Positions 35,885 through 44,957 of a stretch of DNA of 64,000 nt are shown piece after piece. The position numbers and the translations under genes are program-made. Each line of letters opens with the position of its first letter. Within the stretch, counting starts at the first letter, position 1. Where the stretch lies: positions 5,575,501-5,639,500 of the forward strand of contig NZ_CP119075.1 in the NCBI RefSeq assembly GCF_029023725.1, given 5' to 3'. The notes beneath the pieces were generated by a model. The model was not told the origin of the DNA. It did not search any database and saw only the letters and a program-made list of their open reading frames with translations. Origin of the DNA: Synoicihabitans lomoniglobus (lineage in GTDB: Bacteria; Verrucomicrobiota; Verrucomicrobiia; Opitutales; Opitutaceae).

Positions 35885-38467
35885 ATGGATATGAACTCAC
35901 TCACTCAGATGTCGCGCCAAGCCGTCACCGACGCGCAGGCGGAGGCCCGTCGTCGTAATCACCATGAGGTGGATACGTGGCATCTGCTGCACGCTTTGCT
36001 CGCGCAGGAAGACGGTATCGTGCCGGCGCTGGTGGAAAAACTCGATCTCACCGTCAGCGCCCTGCAACTCTCCACGCAGCGGGAACTCGACCGCCTGCCC
36101 GCCGTGAGCGGCAGCGTTGATGCGTCCAAAATCTACGTCACCCAGGCTGTCAACGAGGTGCTGACGCGGGCCGAAAAGGAGGCCAAACAACTCAAGGACG
36201 AGTTTGTTTCCACCGAGCACATTTTTCTCGGGATCGTGGAAGTTGCGAAGCCCGATTCCATTGCCAAAGCGATCAAATCCTTCGGCCTCGATCGCGTTCG
36301 CGTGCTCAAGGCGTTGCAAACGCTTCGCGGGGCGCAACGCGTCACGACCGACAATCCCGAAGCGACTTACAACGCGTTGAAGAAATACGGCACCGACCTC
36401 GTGGCTCTGGCCAAGGCCGGTAAGATGGATCCGGTCATCGGTCGCGACGACGAGATCCGTCGCACCGTCCGCATCCTTTCCCGCAAGACCAAGAATAACC
36501 CGGTTCTCATCGGTGAACCCGGCGTCGGCAAAACCGCCATCGTCGAAGGCCTTGCGCAGCGCATCGTGCGCGGCGACGTGCCCGAAGGTTTGAAGGATCG
36601 CACGCTCTTCTCGCTCGATATGGGCGCGCTCGTCGCCGGAGCGAAATACCGCGGCGAATTTGAGGAGCGCCTCAAAGCCGTGCTCGCCGAAGTCAAGGAA
36701 AGCGACGGCCGTATTATCCTCTTCATCGACGAGCTTCACACGATCGTTGGTGCCGGCAAGACCGAGGGCGCCATGGATGCGGGCAACTTACTCAAGCCCA
36801 TGCTGGCCCGCGGTGAGTTGCACTGTATCGGTGCGACTACACTCGATGAGTATCGCAAACACATCGAAAAGGACGCCGCCCTCGAACGCCGCTTCCAACC
36901 GGTTGTCGTGCAACCCCCGTCCGTCGAGGATGCCATCTCCATCCTGCGCGGTCTCCGCGAACGCTACGAACTGCACCATGGCGTGCGTATCCAGGACGGC
37001 GCCCTCGTGGCCGCCGCCACGTTGTCGGATCGCTACATCTCCGATCGTTTTCTGCCCGACAAGGCCATCGATCTCGTCGACGAGGCCTGCGCCATGATCC
37101 GCACCGAGATGGATTCGATGCCGCAAGAACTCGATGCCCTTAGTCGTCGCGTGCTCCAACTCGAAATCGAGGAAGCCGCCCTGAAACTGGAAAAGGACAA
37201 GGCGTCCAAGGAACGTCTCAAAACCCTGCAAAGCGAACTCGGTGACACGCGTTCGCAGGCCACCGCGTTGCGCGCCAAGTGGGACAAAGAAAAGGCCGCC
37301 ATCGACAAGGTGCGCAAAGTTCGGGAAGAGCTCGATGCTCTGCGCCATGAAATGGAGCAGGCCGAACGCGCCTACGATCTCAACAAACTCGCCGAGCTGC
37401 GCCACGGTCGTCTGCCGCAATTGGAAGCCGAACTGAAGCGTCTTGAAACCCTCCCCGGTGACAACGAACTCTTCAAGGAAGAGGTCTCCGCCGAAGAGGT
37501 CGCGTCCATCGTCGCCAAGTGGAGCGGGATCCCCGTTACGCGACTCGTTGAAGGAGAGAAGGAGAAGCTCCTGCGCTTGGAAGACACGCTCCACGAACGC
37601 GTGATCGGTCAGGACGAAGCCGTCACGCTCGCCAGCGAAGCGATCCTGCGTGCTCGCGCCGGCATTAAAGATCCGCGCCGTCCAGTCGGTTCGTTCCTCT
37701 TCCTCGGCCCGACCGGAGTCGGTAAAACCGAACTCGCCAAAACGCTGGCCGAAACGCTCTTCGACAGCGAAGGCGCCATGATCCGCATCGACATGTCGGA
37801 ATACATGGAAAAGCACAGCGTGGCCCGCCTCATCGGCGCGCCTCCCGGTTACGTCGGTTACGACGAGGGCGGCCAGCTCACCGAAGCCGTGCGTCGCAAA
37901 CCCTACGCCGTGGTGCTGTTCGACGAAATCGAGAAAGCGCATCCGGATGTATTCAATGTGCTACTACAAGTGCTTGACGATGGCCGGATCACCGACAGCC
38001 AGGGTCGCACGATCGACTTCAAGAATACGATCATCATCATGACCTCCAACCTCGGCAGTCGCCACTTGTTGGAACGGGTCACCGGTGACACGATTTCGGA
38101 AAGCGTGCGCGAGTCCGTCATGGCTGAGTTGCGGCAGGCGTTCCGCCCGGAGTTCCTCAACCGCATCGACGAGACGATCATGTTCAAGCCGCTCACGCTC
38201 GATGAAATCACCAAGATCGTCGACCTCCTACTGGCCGACTTGAACCGCCGTCTCATCGACCGCCGCGTCACCGTCGAGCTCGACGCCGCCGCCCGCACCT
38301 GGGCTGCGGAGAAAGGTTACGATCCCGTCTTCGGCGCGCGTCCGCTCAAGCGATTCCTCCAGCGCCAGCTCGAAACCCGCCTCGCCCGCGGCCTCGTCGC
38401 CGGCGACATCAAGGAAGGTGCCACGGTGAAGTTCACCGTCACCGACGGAGCACTGGCGGAGGCATAA
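35885..38467 (+). CDS. clpB: ATP-dependent chaperone ClpB (Hsp100 disaggregase)
   Basis: 860 residues, full length. The N-domain begins at [23 protein letters not shown]1 has Walker A GEPGVGKT at about 209-216. The M-domain coiled coil spans about 400-520 ([23 protein letters not shown]), which distinguishes ClpB from ClpA/ClpC. NBD2 has Walker A GPTGVGKT at about 608-615 and the pore loop GYVGYDEGG. It resolves aggregated proteins with DnaK and the small heat-shock proteins, two of which are encoded at 42.9-43.9 kb. No clear CIRCE element or heat-shock promoter was seen upstream. Confidence 0.97.
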   Translation: MDMNSLTQMSRQAVTDAQAEARRRNHHEVDTWHLLHALLAQEDGIVPALVEKLDLTVSALQLSTQRELDRLPAVSGSVDASKIYVTQAVNEVLTRAEKEAKQLKDEFVSTEHIFLGIVEVAKPDSIAKAIKSFGLDRVRVLKALQTLRGAQRVTTDNPEATYNALKKYGTDLVALAKAGKMDPVIGRDDEIRRTVRILSRKTKNNPVLIGEPGVGKTAIVEGLAQRIVRGDVPEGLKDRTLFSLDMGALVAGAKYRGEFEERLKAVLAEVKESDGRIILFIDELHTIVGAGKTEGAMDAGNLLKPMLARGELHCIGATTLDEYRKHIEKDAALERRFQPVVVQPPSVEDAISILRGLRERYELHHGVRIQDGALVAAATLSDRYISDRFLPDKAIDLVDEACAMIRTEMDSMPQELDALSRRVLQLEIEEAALKLEKDKASKERLKTLQSELGDTRSQATALRAKWDKEKAAIDKVRKVREELDALRHEMEQAERAYDLNKLAELRHGRLPQLEAELKRLETLPGDNELFKEEVSAEEVASIVAKWSGIPVTRLVEGEKEKLLRLEDTLHERVIGQDEAVTLASEAILRARAGIKDPRRPVGSFLFLGPTGVGKTELAKTLAETLFDSEGAMIRIDMSEYMEKHSVARLIGAPPGYVGYDEGGQLTEAVRRKPYAVVLFDEIEKAHPDVFNVLLQVLDDGRITDSQGRTIDFKNTIIIMTSNLGSRHLLERVTGDTISESVRESVMAELRQAFRPEFLNRIDETIMFKPLTLDEITKIVDLLLADLNRRLIDRRVTVELDAAARTWAAEKGYDPVFGARPLKRFLQRQLETRLARGLVAGDIKEGATVKFTVTDGALAEA

Positions 38468-38479
38468 GCCACACCGCCT

Positions 38480-38508
38480 GTCGGATCGTCGTTCGCCGAC
38501 GATCCGAC
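38480..38508 (+). terminator. Strong hairpin downstream of clpB
   Basis: A perfect 12-bp stem GTCGGATCGTCG / CGACGATCCGAC (38480-38491 and 38497-38508) with a 5-nt loop, 13 bp after the clpB stop. No clear T-tract follows, so termination strength is uncertain. Confidence 0.55.
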
Positions 38509-38538
38509 GCCGAGGCGTTAACTAATCGCCGAGCCCAG

Positions 38539-38562
38539 GTAGGCCGCGAGCTCGCTCGCGCT
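38539..38562. repeat. Dispersed GCGAGCTCGCTCGCG-type repeat, copy 1
   Basis: A 24-bp stretch containing GCGAGCTCGCTCGCGCT preceded by GTAGGC. It recurs inverted at 59005-59028 with one mismatch, 20 kb away in another intergenic gap. Confidence 0.6.
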
Positions 38563-38649
38563 GACACCGGTCGCTGTATGCCAGCGTGCACAGAGGCACA
38601 GTTGGCGCCTGCGAACAGGCCGCCTACGCGGAGAGAGGAGGATCACCTC

Positions 38650-39759
38650 TCACCACACATCCACCGGGCCTCTGGGCACGGGGATGGACTCGCGCAGGAA
38701 TACGGGGTCGTCTTCGTCGCGCTGGAAGGATGCGATCATCGGTTCAGGTCGATACTTCGAAAGGAGCTGCCCCGACTCGTCGCAGAACTGCTCCCGCCAA
38801 GCGATGAATTCGGCAAGCGTTTGCTCGAAATCGGCGCGGGACTTTATGCGAATGATGTCGCGCTTGAACGGTTTCGACGGTCCGAAGCGGCGGGCATACC
38901 AGGGCGCTACTTTACGGAAAAACTTCGCGCCACGTTCCTCGCCGTAAAATTCAACGTAGCGGTCGAAATGTCGCTGCAGGACGCGAATGCGTTCCGCAAA
39001 ATCGGGTTCGGGTAGCAGCTCGCCCGTGGCGAGCAGGTGCGCGGTGCGTTTGAAAATCCACGGATCGTAGAATGCGCCGCGGCCCATGCTCACGCCTGTG
39101 CAGCCGGTGACGTCGAGCATGTGCTGCGCGGCCTCCGGTGTAGTGACATCACCATTACCGATCACCGGGATGGTTGAGACGGCTTCGACCACGGCCCTGA
39201 TGCCGTTGAGGTTGACGCGTCCGGAAAAACCTTGGGCACGGGTGCGGCCGTGCACGAAAACAGCGGCGACGCCGGCGTCTTCCAGGGTGCGGGCGAGGTC
39301 GGGCGCGGTGAGATTTTGGTCGTCCCAGCCGAGTCGCATCTTGGCGGTGATGGGAATGTTCACCGCTTCGACCATGCCGCGCACGAGGGCGGCGGTCTTG
39401 GTGAGTTCGGTCATCATGGCGGAGCCGCCGCCGACGTTGACAACCTTGCGCACGGGGCAGCCCATGTTGATGTCGACCGACTGCACGCCCATTTCGGCGC
39501 AAATGATGGCGGCGTCGCGCATCTCCTCCGGCACGGCGCCGAACAGTTGAATCGCGAGCGGCCGATCCTCGGCGCAGGTGGCGCACAGTTTGAGCGCGGT
39601 GCGGTTGCCCTCGATGAGTGAGCGGGCGTTGACCAGATCGGTGGTCGCCCAGCCGAGACCGCCGATTTCGCGCACGGTTAGTCGCATGGGCAGGTTGGTA
39701 TAACCCGCCAGCGGCGACAAAAATAACGGCGAAGACAACTCAATCGGACCAATTTTCAT
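38650..39759 (-). CDS. dus: tRNA-dihydrouridine synthase (DusB-like)
   Basis: 369 residues from the ATG at 39759, chosen because MKIGPIELSSPLFLSPLAGYTNLPMR is the canonical FMN-barrel start. Conserved motifs are DINMGCPVRKV, FVHGRTRAQGFSGRVN, VIGNGDV and VSMGRGAFYDPWIF. It reduces uridine in the D-loop of tRNA using FMN and NADPH. One copy of a 23-bp palindrome (39809-39839) lies about 50 bp upstream of its start, so its expression may be tied to that palindrome family. Confidence 0.93.
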   Translation of the reverse strand: MKIGPIELSSPLFLSPLAGYTNLPMRLTVREIGGLGWATTDLVNARSLIEGNRTALKLCATCAEDRPLAIQLFGAVPEEMRDAAIICAEMGVQSVDINMGCPVRKVVNVGGGSAMMTELTKTAALVRGMVEAVNIPITAKMRLGWDDQNLTAPDLARTLEDAGVAAVFVHGRTRAQGFSGRVNLNGIRAVVEAVSTIPVIGNGDVTTPEAAQHMLDVTGCTGVSMGRGAFYDPWIFKRTAHLLATGELLPEPDFAERIRVLQRHFDRYVEFYGEERGAKFFRKVAPWYARRFGPSKPFKRDIIRIKSRADFEQTLAEFIAWREQFCDESGQLLSKYRPEPMIASFQRDEDDPVFLRESIPVPRGPVDVW

Positions 39760-39808
39760 AGGAACAACCCGGCACTGTGCGACCGGTCTCGCCCGTGGCA
39801 ACTCCCGG

Positions 39809-39839
39809 GGCAAGTGTAACCATAATGGTTACACTTGCC
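39809..39839. promoter_or_regulatory. AGTGTAACCAT palindrome, copy 1 (longest)
   Basis: A perfect dyad with 15-bp arms (GGCAAGTGTAACCAT / ATGGTTACACTTGCC) around a single central A. It lies between the stop of the HTH gene and the start of dus, in the probable dus promoter region. Confidence 0.75.
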
Positions 39840-39847
39840 GCCGCGGG

Positions 39848-40216
39848 TCACAGACTTGGATCGCGGCCGGCACGGCGTTCGCCCAGCCAGTGCATCAGCA
39901 TCAGGGTGGTCTCGGCGTCGGGGAGGCGGCGGTTCCCTTTGAGGAAGTCACCCACGCGTTGGCGGGGAATACCCAAGTAGCGGGCCAGGCGGGCTTTGGA
40001 GCCGTATTCGACGAGCTCGGCCCGGAGCTCCCGGACGAGCACGTTCCAAATGGGAGTGGAATCGCCCGGTCGGCGATGGATGACGTTCGAGCGGGTGCGG
40101 CGCCGGGCGACCACGCGTTGCTTGATCATTTTTGCTCCGATGACGGCCGCCTCGGCCATGCCCTCGAGGAGTCCCGACATCAAACGAACCGAGTGCGGAG
40201 TGGGCGTCACGTTCAT
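39848..40216 (-). CDS. Small HTH (Cro/XRE-like) DNA-binding protein
   Basis: 122 residues from the ATG at 40216; an internal ATG at 40180 is also possible. The C-terminal half holds a helix-turn-helix, GSKARLARYLGIPRQRVGDF, followed by NRRLPDAETTLMLMHWL, at about residues 72-111. The N-terminal half is basic (KQRVVARRRTRSNVIHRR). A perfect palindrome ends 6 bp upstream of the start codon, and three more copies lie on both sides of the gene. The simplest reading is that the protein binds them and controls itself and its neighbours. There is no toxin-like partner gene. Confidence 0.65.
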   Translation of the reverse strand: MNVTPTPHSVRLMSGLLEGMAEAAVIGAKMIKQRVVARRRTRSNVIHRRPGDSTPIWNVLVRELRAELVEYGSKARLARYLGIPRQRVGDFLKGNRRLPDAETTLMLMHWLGERRAGRDPSL

Positions 40217-40221
40217 ACGCG

Positions 40222-40244
40222 AGTGTAACCATTATGGTTACACT
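40222..40244. promoter_or_regulatory. AGTGTAACCAT palindrome, copy 2
   Basis: Perfect 11-bp arms AGTGTAACCAT / ATGGTTACACT around a central T, immediately 5' of the HTH gene. It overlaps the place where its ribosome-binding site would be. Confidence 0.75.
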
Positions 40245-40314
40245 TCCGGCAAGCCGGAACAGCGCGCCGGACCGGGTAGCAAAGTGTCAGGTGCGACGCC
40301 GGACTTCAGGGGCG

Positions 40315-40337
40315 AGTGTAACCATTATGGTTACACT
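40315..40337. promoter_or_regulatory. AGTGTAACCAT palindrome, copy 3
   Basis: Identical to copy 2 including the central T. Its centre is 93 bp from that of copy 2. The preceding bases GGACTTCAGGGGCG resemble those before copy 4 (GGAACTTCGGGGCC). Confidence 0.75.
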
Positions 40338-40401
40338 TGCCGGAGGCGGAGTGCGGTGGTCGAGAGCGGAGTGGCGGTGGTTTGCCGGGGGAACTTCGGG
40401 G

Positions 40402-40428
40402 CCAGTGTAACCATCATGGTTACACTGG
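40402..40428. promoter_or_regulatory. AGTGTAACCAT palindrome, copy 4
   Basis: Perfect 13-bp arms CCAGTGTAACCAT / ATGGTTACACTGG around a central C. Its centre is 89 bp from that of copy 3 and about 95 bp upstream of the DUF393 gene. The 307-bp gap between the HTH and DUF393 genes holds copies 2-4 and no coding frame. Confidence 0.75.
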
Positions 40429-40523
40429 TGGTGGTTTGGGTGGTCGTGGAGGGGGGGGCTGGTCGGGAGAGTTGCAACGGTGGGAAAGCGGTCTTGTTTC
40501 GGGGGGTGCCACGTTTCGATGTC

Positions 40524-40937
40524 ATGTCTGCCGGTCCGTTGTTGCTCTTCGATGGGGAGTGCGGGCTGTGCCATGCGGTGGTGCGGTTCTTGTTGCGACG
40601 GGATCGGGCGGAGCGGTTGCGGTTTGCACCGTTGCAGGGCGTGACCGGGCAGGCGCTGCTGCAGCGTTTGGGGCTGCCGACGGCGGATTTCGACAGTCTC
40701 GTTTTTCTGCCTGACGTGGCGGCTCACGTTCATCATCTGCGCAGTGACGGGGTGGTCGCGGTATCGCAATATTTGCCGGGGGGCTGGGCCCGGGTGGGAC
40801 GACTGTTTGGCGTGTTGCCGACCCGTTGGCGCGATGCCGGTTATCGGTTGGTGGCGCGTTCGCGGTATGCGTTGTTTGGCCAATACCAACCGACGCCGTT
40901 GCCGGATCCGCGGTGGGCGGAGCGGATCCTGGACTGA
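40524..40937 (+). CDS. DCC-family (DUF393) thiol-disulfide oxidoreductase-like protein
   Basis: 137 residues from the ATG at 40524. The family is named for its DxxCxxC motif, seen here as FDGECGLCHAVVRFLLRRD (Cys13 and Cys16). The downstream helix-rich part LRFAPLQGVTGQALLQRLGLP...DSLVFL is typical. A redox or thiol-transfer role is assumed for the family, but the substrate is unknown. It is convergent with the GNAT gene (13-bp gap) and preceded by the palindrome array. Confidence 0.85.
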   Translation: MSAGPLLLFDGECGLCHAVVRFLLRRDRAERLRFAPLQGVTGQALLQRLGLPTADFDSLVFLPDVAAHVHHLRSDGVVAVSQYLPGGWARVGRLFGVLPTRWRDAGYRLVARSRYALFGQYQPTPLPDPRWAERILD

Positions 40938-40950
40938 CAAAGTGCCGGGT

Positions 40951-41574
40951 TCAGCCGCGGGCGAGTCGAGCGGTCAACCGATCGCGGATCGGTGCCCATT
41001 CGTTGGCGAGAATGCTGTAGTAAACGCTGTCGCGAACAAAGCCGTTCTGCACGCGCATATGGTGGCGCAGCACGCCTTCGCGGGTGGCCCCGAGGCGTTC
41101 GATGGCGCGCTGGGAGGCGAGGTTGCGGGCGTCGGTTTTGAGCTGCACGCGTTCGGCTCCGAGGGTGTCGAAACAGTGGGTGAGGAGCAGAAGTTTGGTG
41201 GCGGTGTTTACGGCGGTGCGGCAGGCCGCGGGCTCATACCAGGTGTAACCGATTTCGACGGCGCGTTCGGGCACGCGGATGTCAAAGAGACTGGTCGAAC
41301 CGACGACTTGGTCGTCGCATTGGCGGCGCACCACCAAGGGCACGCGGGAGCCGGCCAATTCATCGTGCAGCATGGCGGTCACCCAATTGGCGGCGTCGAG
41401 GGCGGCGACAAAAGCGGGCGAGGGCATGTAGCGCCAGGTGGCTTCGTCCTGACCGATCATGAACAGTTCGGGAGCATGCGTTGGTCGCATGGGCTCGAGC
41501 TGCACGTGATCGTTGGCCAGCGTGACCGGTCGCACGCGAAAGGACGGGCGAGGGTCGGTATCGGCGGAGTTCAT
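40951..41574 (-). CDS. GNAT-family N-acetyltransferase (RimJ/RimL-like)
   Basis: 207 residues from the ATG at 41574, which overlaps the stop of the aminotransferase gene (ATGA). The fold is that of acetyltransferase 1/3: HVQLEPMRPTHAPELF at the start, VVGSTSLFDIRVPERAVEIGYTWYEPAACRTAVNTATKLLLL in the acetyl-CoA-binding region, and AERVQLKTDARNLASQRAIERLGATREGVLR, a classic RimJ/L motif. It probably acetylates a protein N-terminus or an amino-acid-like substrate and is coupled to the upstream PLP enzyme. Confidence 0.88.
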   Translation of the reverse strand: MNSADTDPRPSFRVRPVTLANDHVQLEPMRPTHAPELFMIGQDEATWRYMPSPAFVAALDAANWVTAMLHDELAGSRVPLVVRRQCDDQVVGSTSLFDIRVPERAVEIGYTWYEPAACRTAVNTATKLLLLTHCFDTLGAERVQLKTDARNLASQRAIERLGATREGVLRHHMRVQNGFVRDSVYYSILANEWAPIRDRLTARLARG

Positions 41575-42728
41575 GGGCGAGCGGCTTGCACGCCGGTGGC
41601 GAAACGGCGCAGACCTTCCCGCAGCGTCATGAGCGGACAACCGAAGTTGAGCCGCACGTAGTGTCCCGGAGGAGCGCCGAAGAAGCTGCCGTCGCTGAGG
41701 CCGATGCCGTGCGCCTCGAAGTGCGCGACCGGGTCCGGGAGGTTGAGGTCGGCGACGTTGATCCAGGACAGGTAGGTCGCTTCCTGCGGGGCTTCGAGGT
41801 GCACGCCGGGCAGTCCGCCGATCACGCGTTGAATGAGCGCGGCGTTGGTGCGCAAGGTGGTGAGCAAGCCCTGCCGCCATTTCTCGGAACGACCGTAGGC
41901 GGCCTCGCCCGCGGCGTAAGCGAGGTTGTTGACCTCGGGCAACAGGCCGCGCGACGTGCGTTCGAATTGGTGCCGCAGTTTCTCGTTGGAAATAATGGCG
42001 AGGGTGCAGCCGAGACCGGCAATGTTGTAGGTCTTGCTCGGCGCCATGAGCGTGATGGTGCGCGCGGCGAGTTCGGGGCTGAGGGTGGCGCTGGGAACAT
42101 GCGGTATTTTCTCATCGAGAATCAAGTCGCAGTGGATCTCATCGGAGATGAGGAGCAGGTCGTGTTTTTCGCAAAATTCGCCGAGGCGAACGAGTTCCTC
42201 GCGTCGCCAAACGCGGGCGATGGGGTTGTGAGGATTGCACAGGTAAAACAGCTTCGTCGAAGGCGTGACGGCCGCTTCCAGAGCGTCCCAGTCGATGATC
42301 CATTGGCCATCGGACAAGACCCACGATGAGCGCACGGCGCGTCGGCCGAAGTTGCGTCCGGCGGTGAGAAACGGGGGGTAAACCGGGGTGAGGGTGAGGT
42401 AGTTCTCCTCGGCCGCAGCATAGGTGAGGGCGCACAGATTGAGGCCGCAGACCATGCCGGGCAGCCATACGATCCACGACGGATCGATGTCCCAGCCGTA
42501 GTGTTCACGATGGTGAGTGACGATGGCATCGAGGGTTGATTTGATCGGCCGTGCGTAGCCGAAGACGCCGTGGTCGACGCGTTGATGCAGGGCTTCGAGC
42601 ACGGCGGGAGGCGACACGAAATCCATGTCGGCGACCCACATCGGGAGGATGTCGCGGTCGGCGTATTTCTGCCATTTCTGGGAGTCGGTATCGAAACGTT
42701 GCGGGGGCGTGGAGAAGTCGAAGGCCAT
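41571..42728 (-). CDS. MalY/PatB-type PLP-dependent aminotransferase / C-S lyase
   Basis: 385 residues from the ATG at 42728 (MAFDFSTPPQRFDTDSQKWQKY, matching the PatB start). Diagnostic features are ILPMWVADMDF near the N-terminus, VYPPFL, NPHNPIARVW, SDEIHCDLI and the PLP Schiff-base Lys232 in APSKTYNIAGLG. Members of this subfamily are cystathionine beta-lyase-like (MalY/PatB) rather than true transaminases. Its stop overlaps the GNAT start. Confidence 0.9.
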   Translation of the reverse strand: MAFDFSTPPQRFDTDSQKWQKYADRDILPMWVADMDFVSPPAVLEALHQRVDHGVFGYARPIKSTLDAIVTHHREHYGWDIDPSWIVWLPGMVCGLNLCALTYAAAEENYLTLTPVYPPFLTAGRNFGRRAVRSSWVLSDGQWIIDWDALEAAVTPSTKLFYLCNPHNPIARVWRREELVRLGEFCEKHDLLLISDEIHCDLILDEKIPHVPSATLSPELAARTITLMAPSKTYNIAGLGCTLAIISNEKLRHQFERTSRGLLPEVNNLAYAAGEAAYGRSEKWRQGLLTTLRTNAALIQRVIGGLPGVHLEAPQEATYLSWINVADLNLPDPVAHFEAHGIGLSDGSFFGAPPGHYVRLNFGCPLMTLREGLRRFATGVQAARP

Positions 42729-42948
42729 GAGCGGTTCAGGTGTAAACGGACTGGGGACGGGAGAAAGCACGGATTGCGAAATCGGCGCGACGGAATTTCC
42801 CACGTGCGACGTCACAGTTGCGGACAAAATTGCGCAGTTCGCCCCGGGATGAGAAACTAAGCCGCTGATAAACAGTGGTATAGCTCCCTGGCGGGAGTCG
42901 GCATTCCGTATGCAAAACGAGAGATGTTCATCCACTCTTAACCCTCCC

Positions 42949-42956
42949 AAGGAGAA
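42949..42956 (+). promoter_or_regulatory. Shine-Dalgarno site of the first Hsp20 gene
   Basis: An AAGGAGAA run lies 8 bp before the ATG at 42965, an unusually clear ribosome-binding site compared with most genes of the window, consistent with strong expression. Confidence 0.7.
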
Positions 42957-42964
42957 ATAAAATC

Positions 42965-43411
42965 ATGAGAATCGTTCGCTACACCCAACCCACCAATCGT
43001 TTCGCTCCCGCTTCGGTTTTCGGCCGCAACCCGTGGTCGGGCCTGGAGACGGAAATCGATCGGTTGTTTCAATCCGCGCTCTCCGACTTCGGTGGCGCTC
43101 CCGCGGCCGACCGTTTCCCGGTCGACCTCTACGAAGACGACCACAGTGCGTTCGTGCGCGCCGAGCTTCCTGGCTTCAAGCGCGATGCGATCAGCGTCGA
43201 AGTGGTTGACGGCTATCTCACCATTGCCGCCACTCGCGAGACCAAGCAGGGCGAGAAGACCTCGACCGCCAAGTTCAACCGTTCCGTGGCATTGCCAGAC
43301 GAAGTGAAGGCCGACGGCGTGACGGCGGCCTACGAAAACGGCGTCCTCACCGTGACGCTGCCCAAGAAGGAAGAGGCCAAGCCGCGCAAGATCACCGTCG
43401 CGGTCAAGTAA
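42965..43411 (+). CDS. Small heat-shock protein (Hsp20/alpha-crystallin), first of a pair
   Basis: 148 residues. The alpha-crystallin domain runs from about residue 48 to 140: FPVDLYEDDHSAFVRAELPGFKRDAISVEV, then FNRSVALPDEVKADGVTAAYENGVLTVTLPKKE with the conserved A.YENGVL motif. The N-terminal arm is short and Phe-rich (NPWSGLETEIDRLFQ). It is a holdase that keeps unfolded proteins soluble for ClpB/DnaK. A second Hsp20 gene follows 59 bp downstream. Confidence 0.93.
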   Translation: MRIVRYTQPTNRFAPASVFGRNPWSGLETEIDRLFQSALSDFGGAPAADRFPVDLYEDDHSAFVRAELPGFKRDAISVEVVDGYLTIAATRETKQGEKTSTAKFNRSVALPDEVKADGVTAAYENGVLTVTLPKKEEAKPRKITVAVK

Positions 43412-43470
43412 CCGTCGGCTGCCCGCTACCGCTTAAATCCATCAACTCCCTCAATAACGGAAAAACCATC

Positions 43471-43875
43471 ATGAATGTATTCAACTCACTCATCCCCGCG
43501 TTTCACCGCAGCCCGGCCGTGCGTCAGGGGCACCGCGACGAAGATCTCGGTGCGACTGTGAAACCGCACTACGAAATCAAGGAAACCGACGAAGCGTTTG
43601 GCCTGACCGTGGACTTGCCCGGCGTGGCCAAGGACGGCCTCGAGATCACGGCGGAGGACGACACCTTGCGCATCGTGGGTAAGCGCGCCTGGACGCGTCC
43701 CACCAGCTGGACTTCGCTCTACCGCGAGACGTCTGACGCCGCGTTCCTCTTGGAACTCGATCACGACAACTCGGTCGATCTCGACAAAATCCGCGCCGAG
43801 CTGGTCGACGGTGTTCTGCGCGTGAGCCTGCCCAAGGCCGAGGCCATCAAGCCCCGCAAGATCGCGGTGGCCTAA
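43471..43875 (+). CDS. Small heat-shock protein (Hsp20/alpha-crystallin), second of a pair
   Basis: 134 residues. The alpha-crystallin domain starts near residue 30 (KPHYEIKETDEAFGLTVDLPGVAKDGLEITAEDDTLRIVGKR) and ends LVDGVLRVSLPKAEAIKPRKIAVA. It diverges strongly from the first copy, especially in the middle (TRPTSWTSLYRETSDAAF). The pair may form mixed oligomers. A terminator follows. Confidence 0.9.
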   Translation: MNVFNSLIPAFHRSPAVRQGHRDEDLGATVKPHYEIKETDEAFGLTVDLPGVAKDGLEITAEDDTLRIVGKRAWTRPTSWTSLYRETSDAAFLLELDHDNSVDLDKIRAELVDGVLRVSLPKAEAIKPRKIAVA

Positions 43876-43937
43876 CGTAACCTGAGTATCGCGCCGGCGT
43901 CTCTTTTGACAGCCGAACGATATCAAACCACCTGTAA

Positions 43938-43975
43938 CCGCGCCGGCGTTCCTCTCGAGGAGCCCGGCGCGTTTT
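43938..43975 (+). terminator. Rho-independent terminator of the Hsp20 operon
   Basis: The stem CGCGCCGG (43939-43946) pairs with CCGGCGCG (43964-43971), with further pairing inside (CCTC/GAGG), followed by TTTT. It lies about 65 bp after the second Hsp20 stop. Confidence 0.8.
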
Positions 43976-43998
43976 CGTCTGCGGATTCCTCGTAAAAT

Positions 43999-44802
43999 TC
44001 AGTCCGGGGCTGGTCGATCGAAGCGTTCCAGGTCGTTCACGCGAATCATGGAGCGCACCATGGAGATGTATTCGTGGCCTTTTTCGGAATAGCGCACCAA
44101 TCCGCCCGCGAGCGCGGAGCCGGTGATCGGGGCCCCGCGCCGACGCAGGTCGCGGCGAATGGAACGCATCTGGCGGTAGGAGCCGTTGGTGTTGAGGTTG
44201 TGCGCCAGGTTGTCGATGGCTCCGCGCACGGAGTCGTAGGCGGCGACTTCCCAGGTGGCTCCGGCGGGTCGACGTTTGGGCACGATGCCGGTTCCCGGCT
44301 CATAGGTGCGCATGCCGAAGAGATTGTTGCCCTGACGTGCGAATCGAGAGGTGCCCCAGGCTGACTCGATCGCGGCCTGCGCCATCACCAGCGAGGGCGC
44401 GATGATGTCGACGCGACGCAGGAGTCGATCGACGAACGCCAAATTGTAGGTCTCGGGCGGCTCCAAATCATAGGCCACGCACAACTCGTCGAGGCGGCGG
44501 CGGTTGAGCCACCCCGGTTCGTCGTCGTCCTCGGCCAAGTCATCCCGAATCGCTTGCAACGTGGCCCGTTGTTGGAGGATCTCCTCGTTGACAGCAGTGA
44601 TGTGCGGGAGGAGGTAGGTGAAGAAGGCGGCCTTTTTCTCGGAGGTGTCTTCGATGCTGCCAAAGTCGGGCAGGTGTTCCGGGCCGAAGATCCACCGACC
44701 CACGAAAAAGAGCACCACCACGACGCCCGCGACTTTGGCAATGGTGACCACGGAACGTTGGCGGGGGCGGGCGGCGGTGGGGAGGGCGCGGGGTCGGCTC
44801 AT
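43999..44802 (-). CDS. Membrane-anchored glucosaminidase-like peptidoglycan hydrolase (Bax type)
   Basis: 267 residues. One N-terminal TM helix at about 19-39 (VTIAKVAGVVVVLFFVGRWIF) anchors a periplasmic domain. The GH73-like domain has the catalytic Glu146 in SLVMAQAAIESAWGTSRFARQGNNLFGMR, a strong signature of the Bax/glucosaminidase family. The C-terminal part (YDSVRGAIDNLAHNLNTNGSYRQMR, SEKGHEYISMVRSMIR) completes the fold. It probably cleaves glycan strands at the inner-membrane face of the wall. The gene converges on the Hsp20 operon. Confidence 0.87.
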   Translation of the reverse strand: MSRPRALPTAARPRQRSVVTIAKVAGVVVVLFFVGRWIFGPEHLPDFGSIEDTSEKKAAFFTYLLPHITAVNEEILQQRATLQAIRDDLAEDDDEPGWLNRRRLDELCVAYDLEPPETYNLAFVDRLLRRVDIIAPSLVMAQAAIESAWGTSRFARQGNNLFGMRTYEPGTGIVPKRRPAGATWEVAAYDSVRGAIDNLAHNLNTNGSYRQMRSIRRDLRRRGAPITGSALAGGLVRYSEKGHEYISMVRSMIRVNDLERFDRPAPD

Positions 44803-44957
44803 GAGTTCGGTGGGTTCCAGGGGATGAGGGGCCGCCCTGTTTCCGAGGCGGGTGGATCGCTACTGACGCACGGATCGTAGGTCGGGCGACGCGATAACGC
44901 AAGTCGCTGGCTTCGGCGGAAAGTTGACGCGTCCGGCCAGAGTCGCACGGTCGGGTG

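Noticed and set aside
35590..35904. Minus-strand frame of 104 codons over the REP-like hairpin
   Set aside because: It is built from the inverted repeat and the antisense of the protease end and has no recognisable domain.
39809..40428. CRISPR-like array from the four spaced palindromes
   Set aside because: The repeats are perfect palindromes with unequal gaps (about 70 and 66 bp and one of 382 bp) and no cas genes, so operators or a site family fit better.
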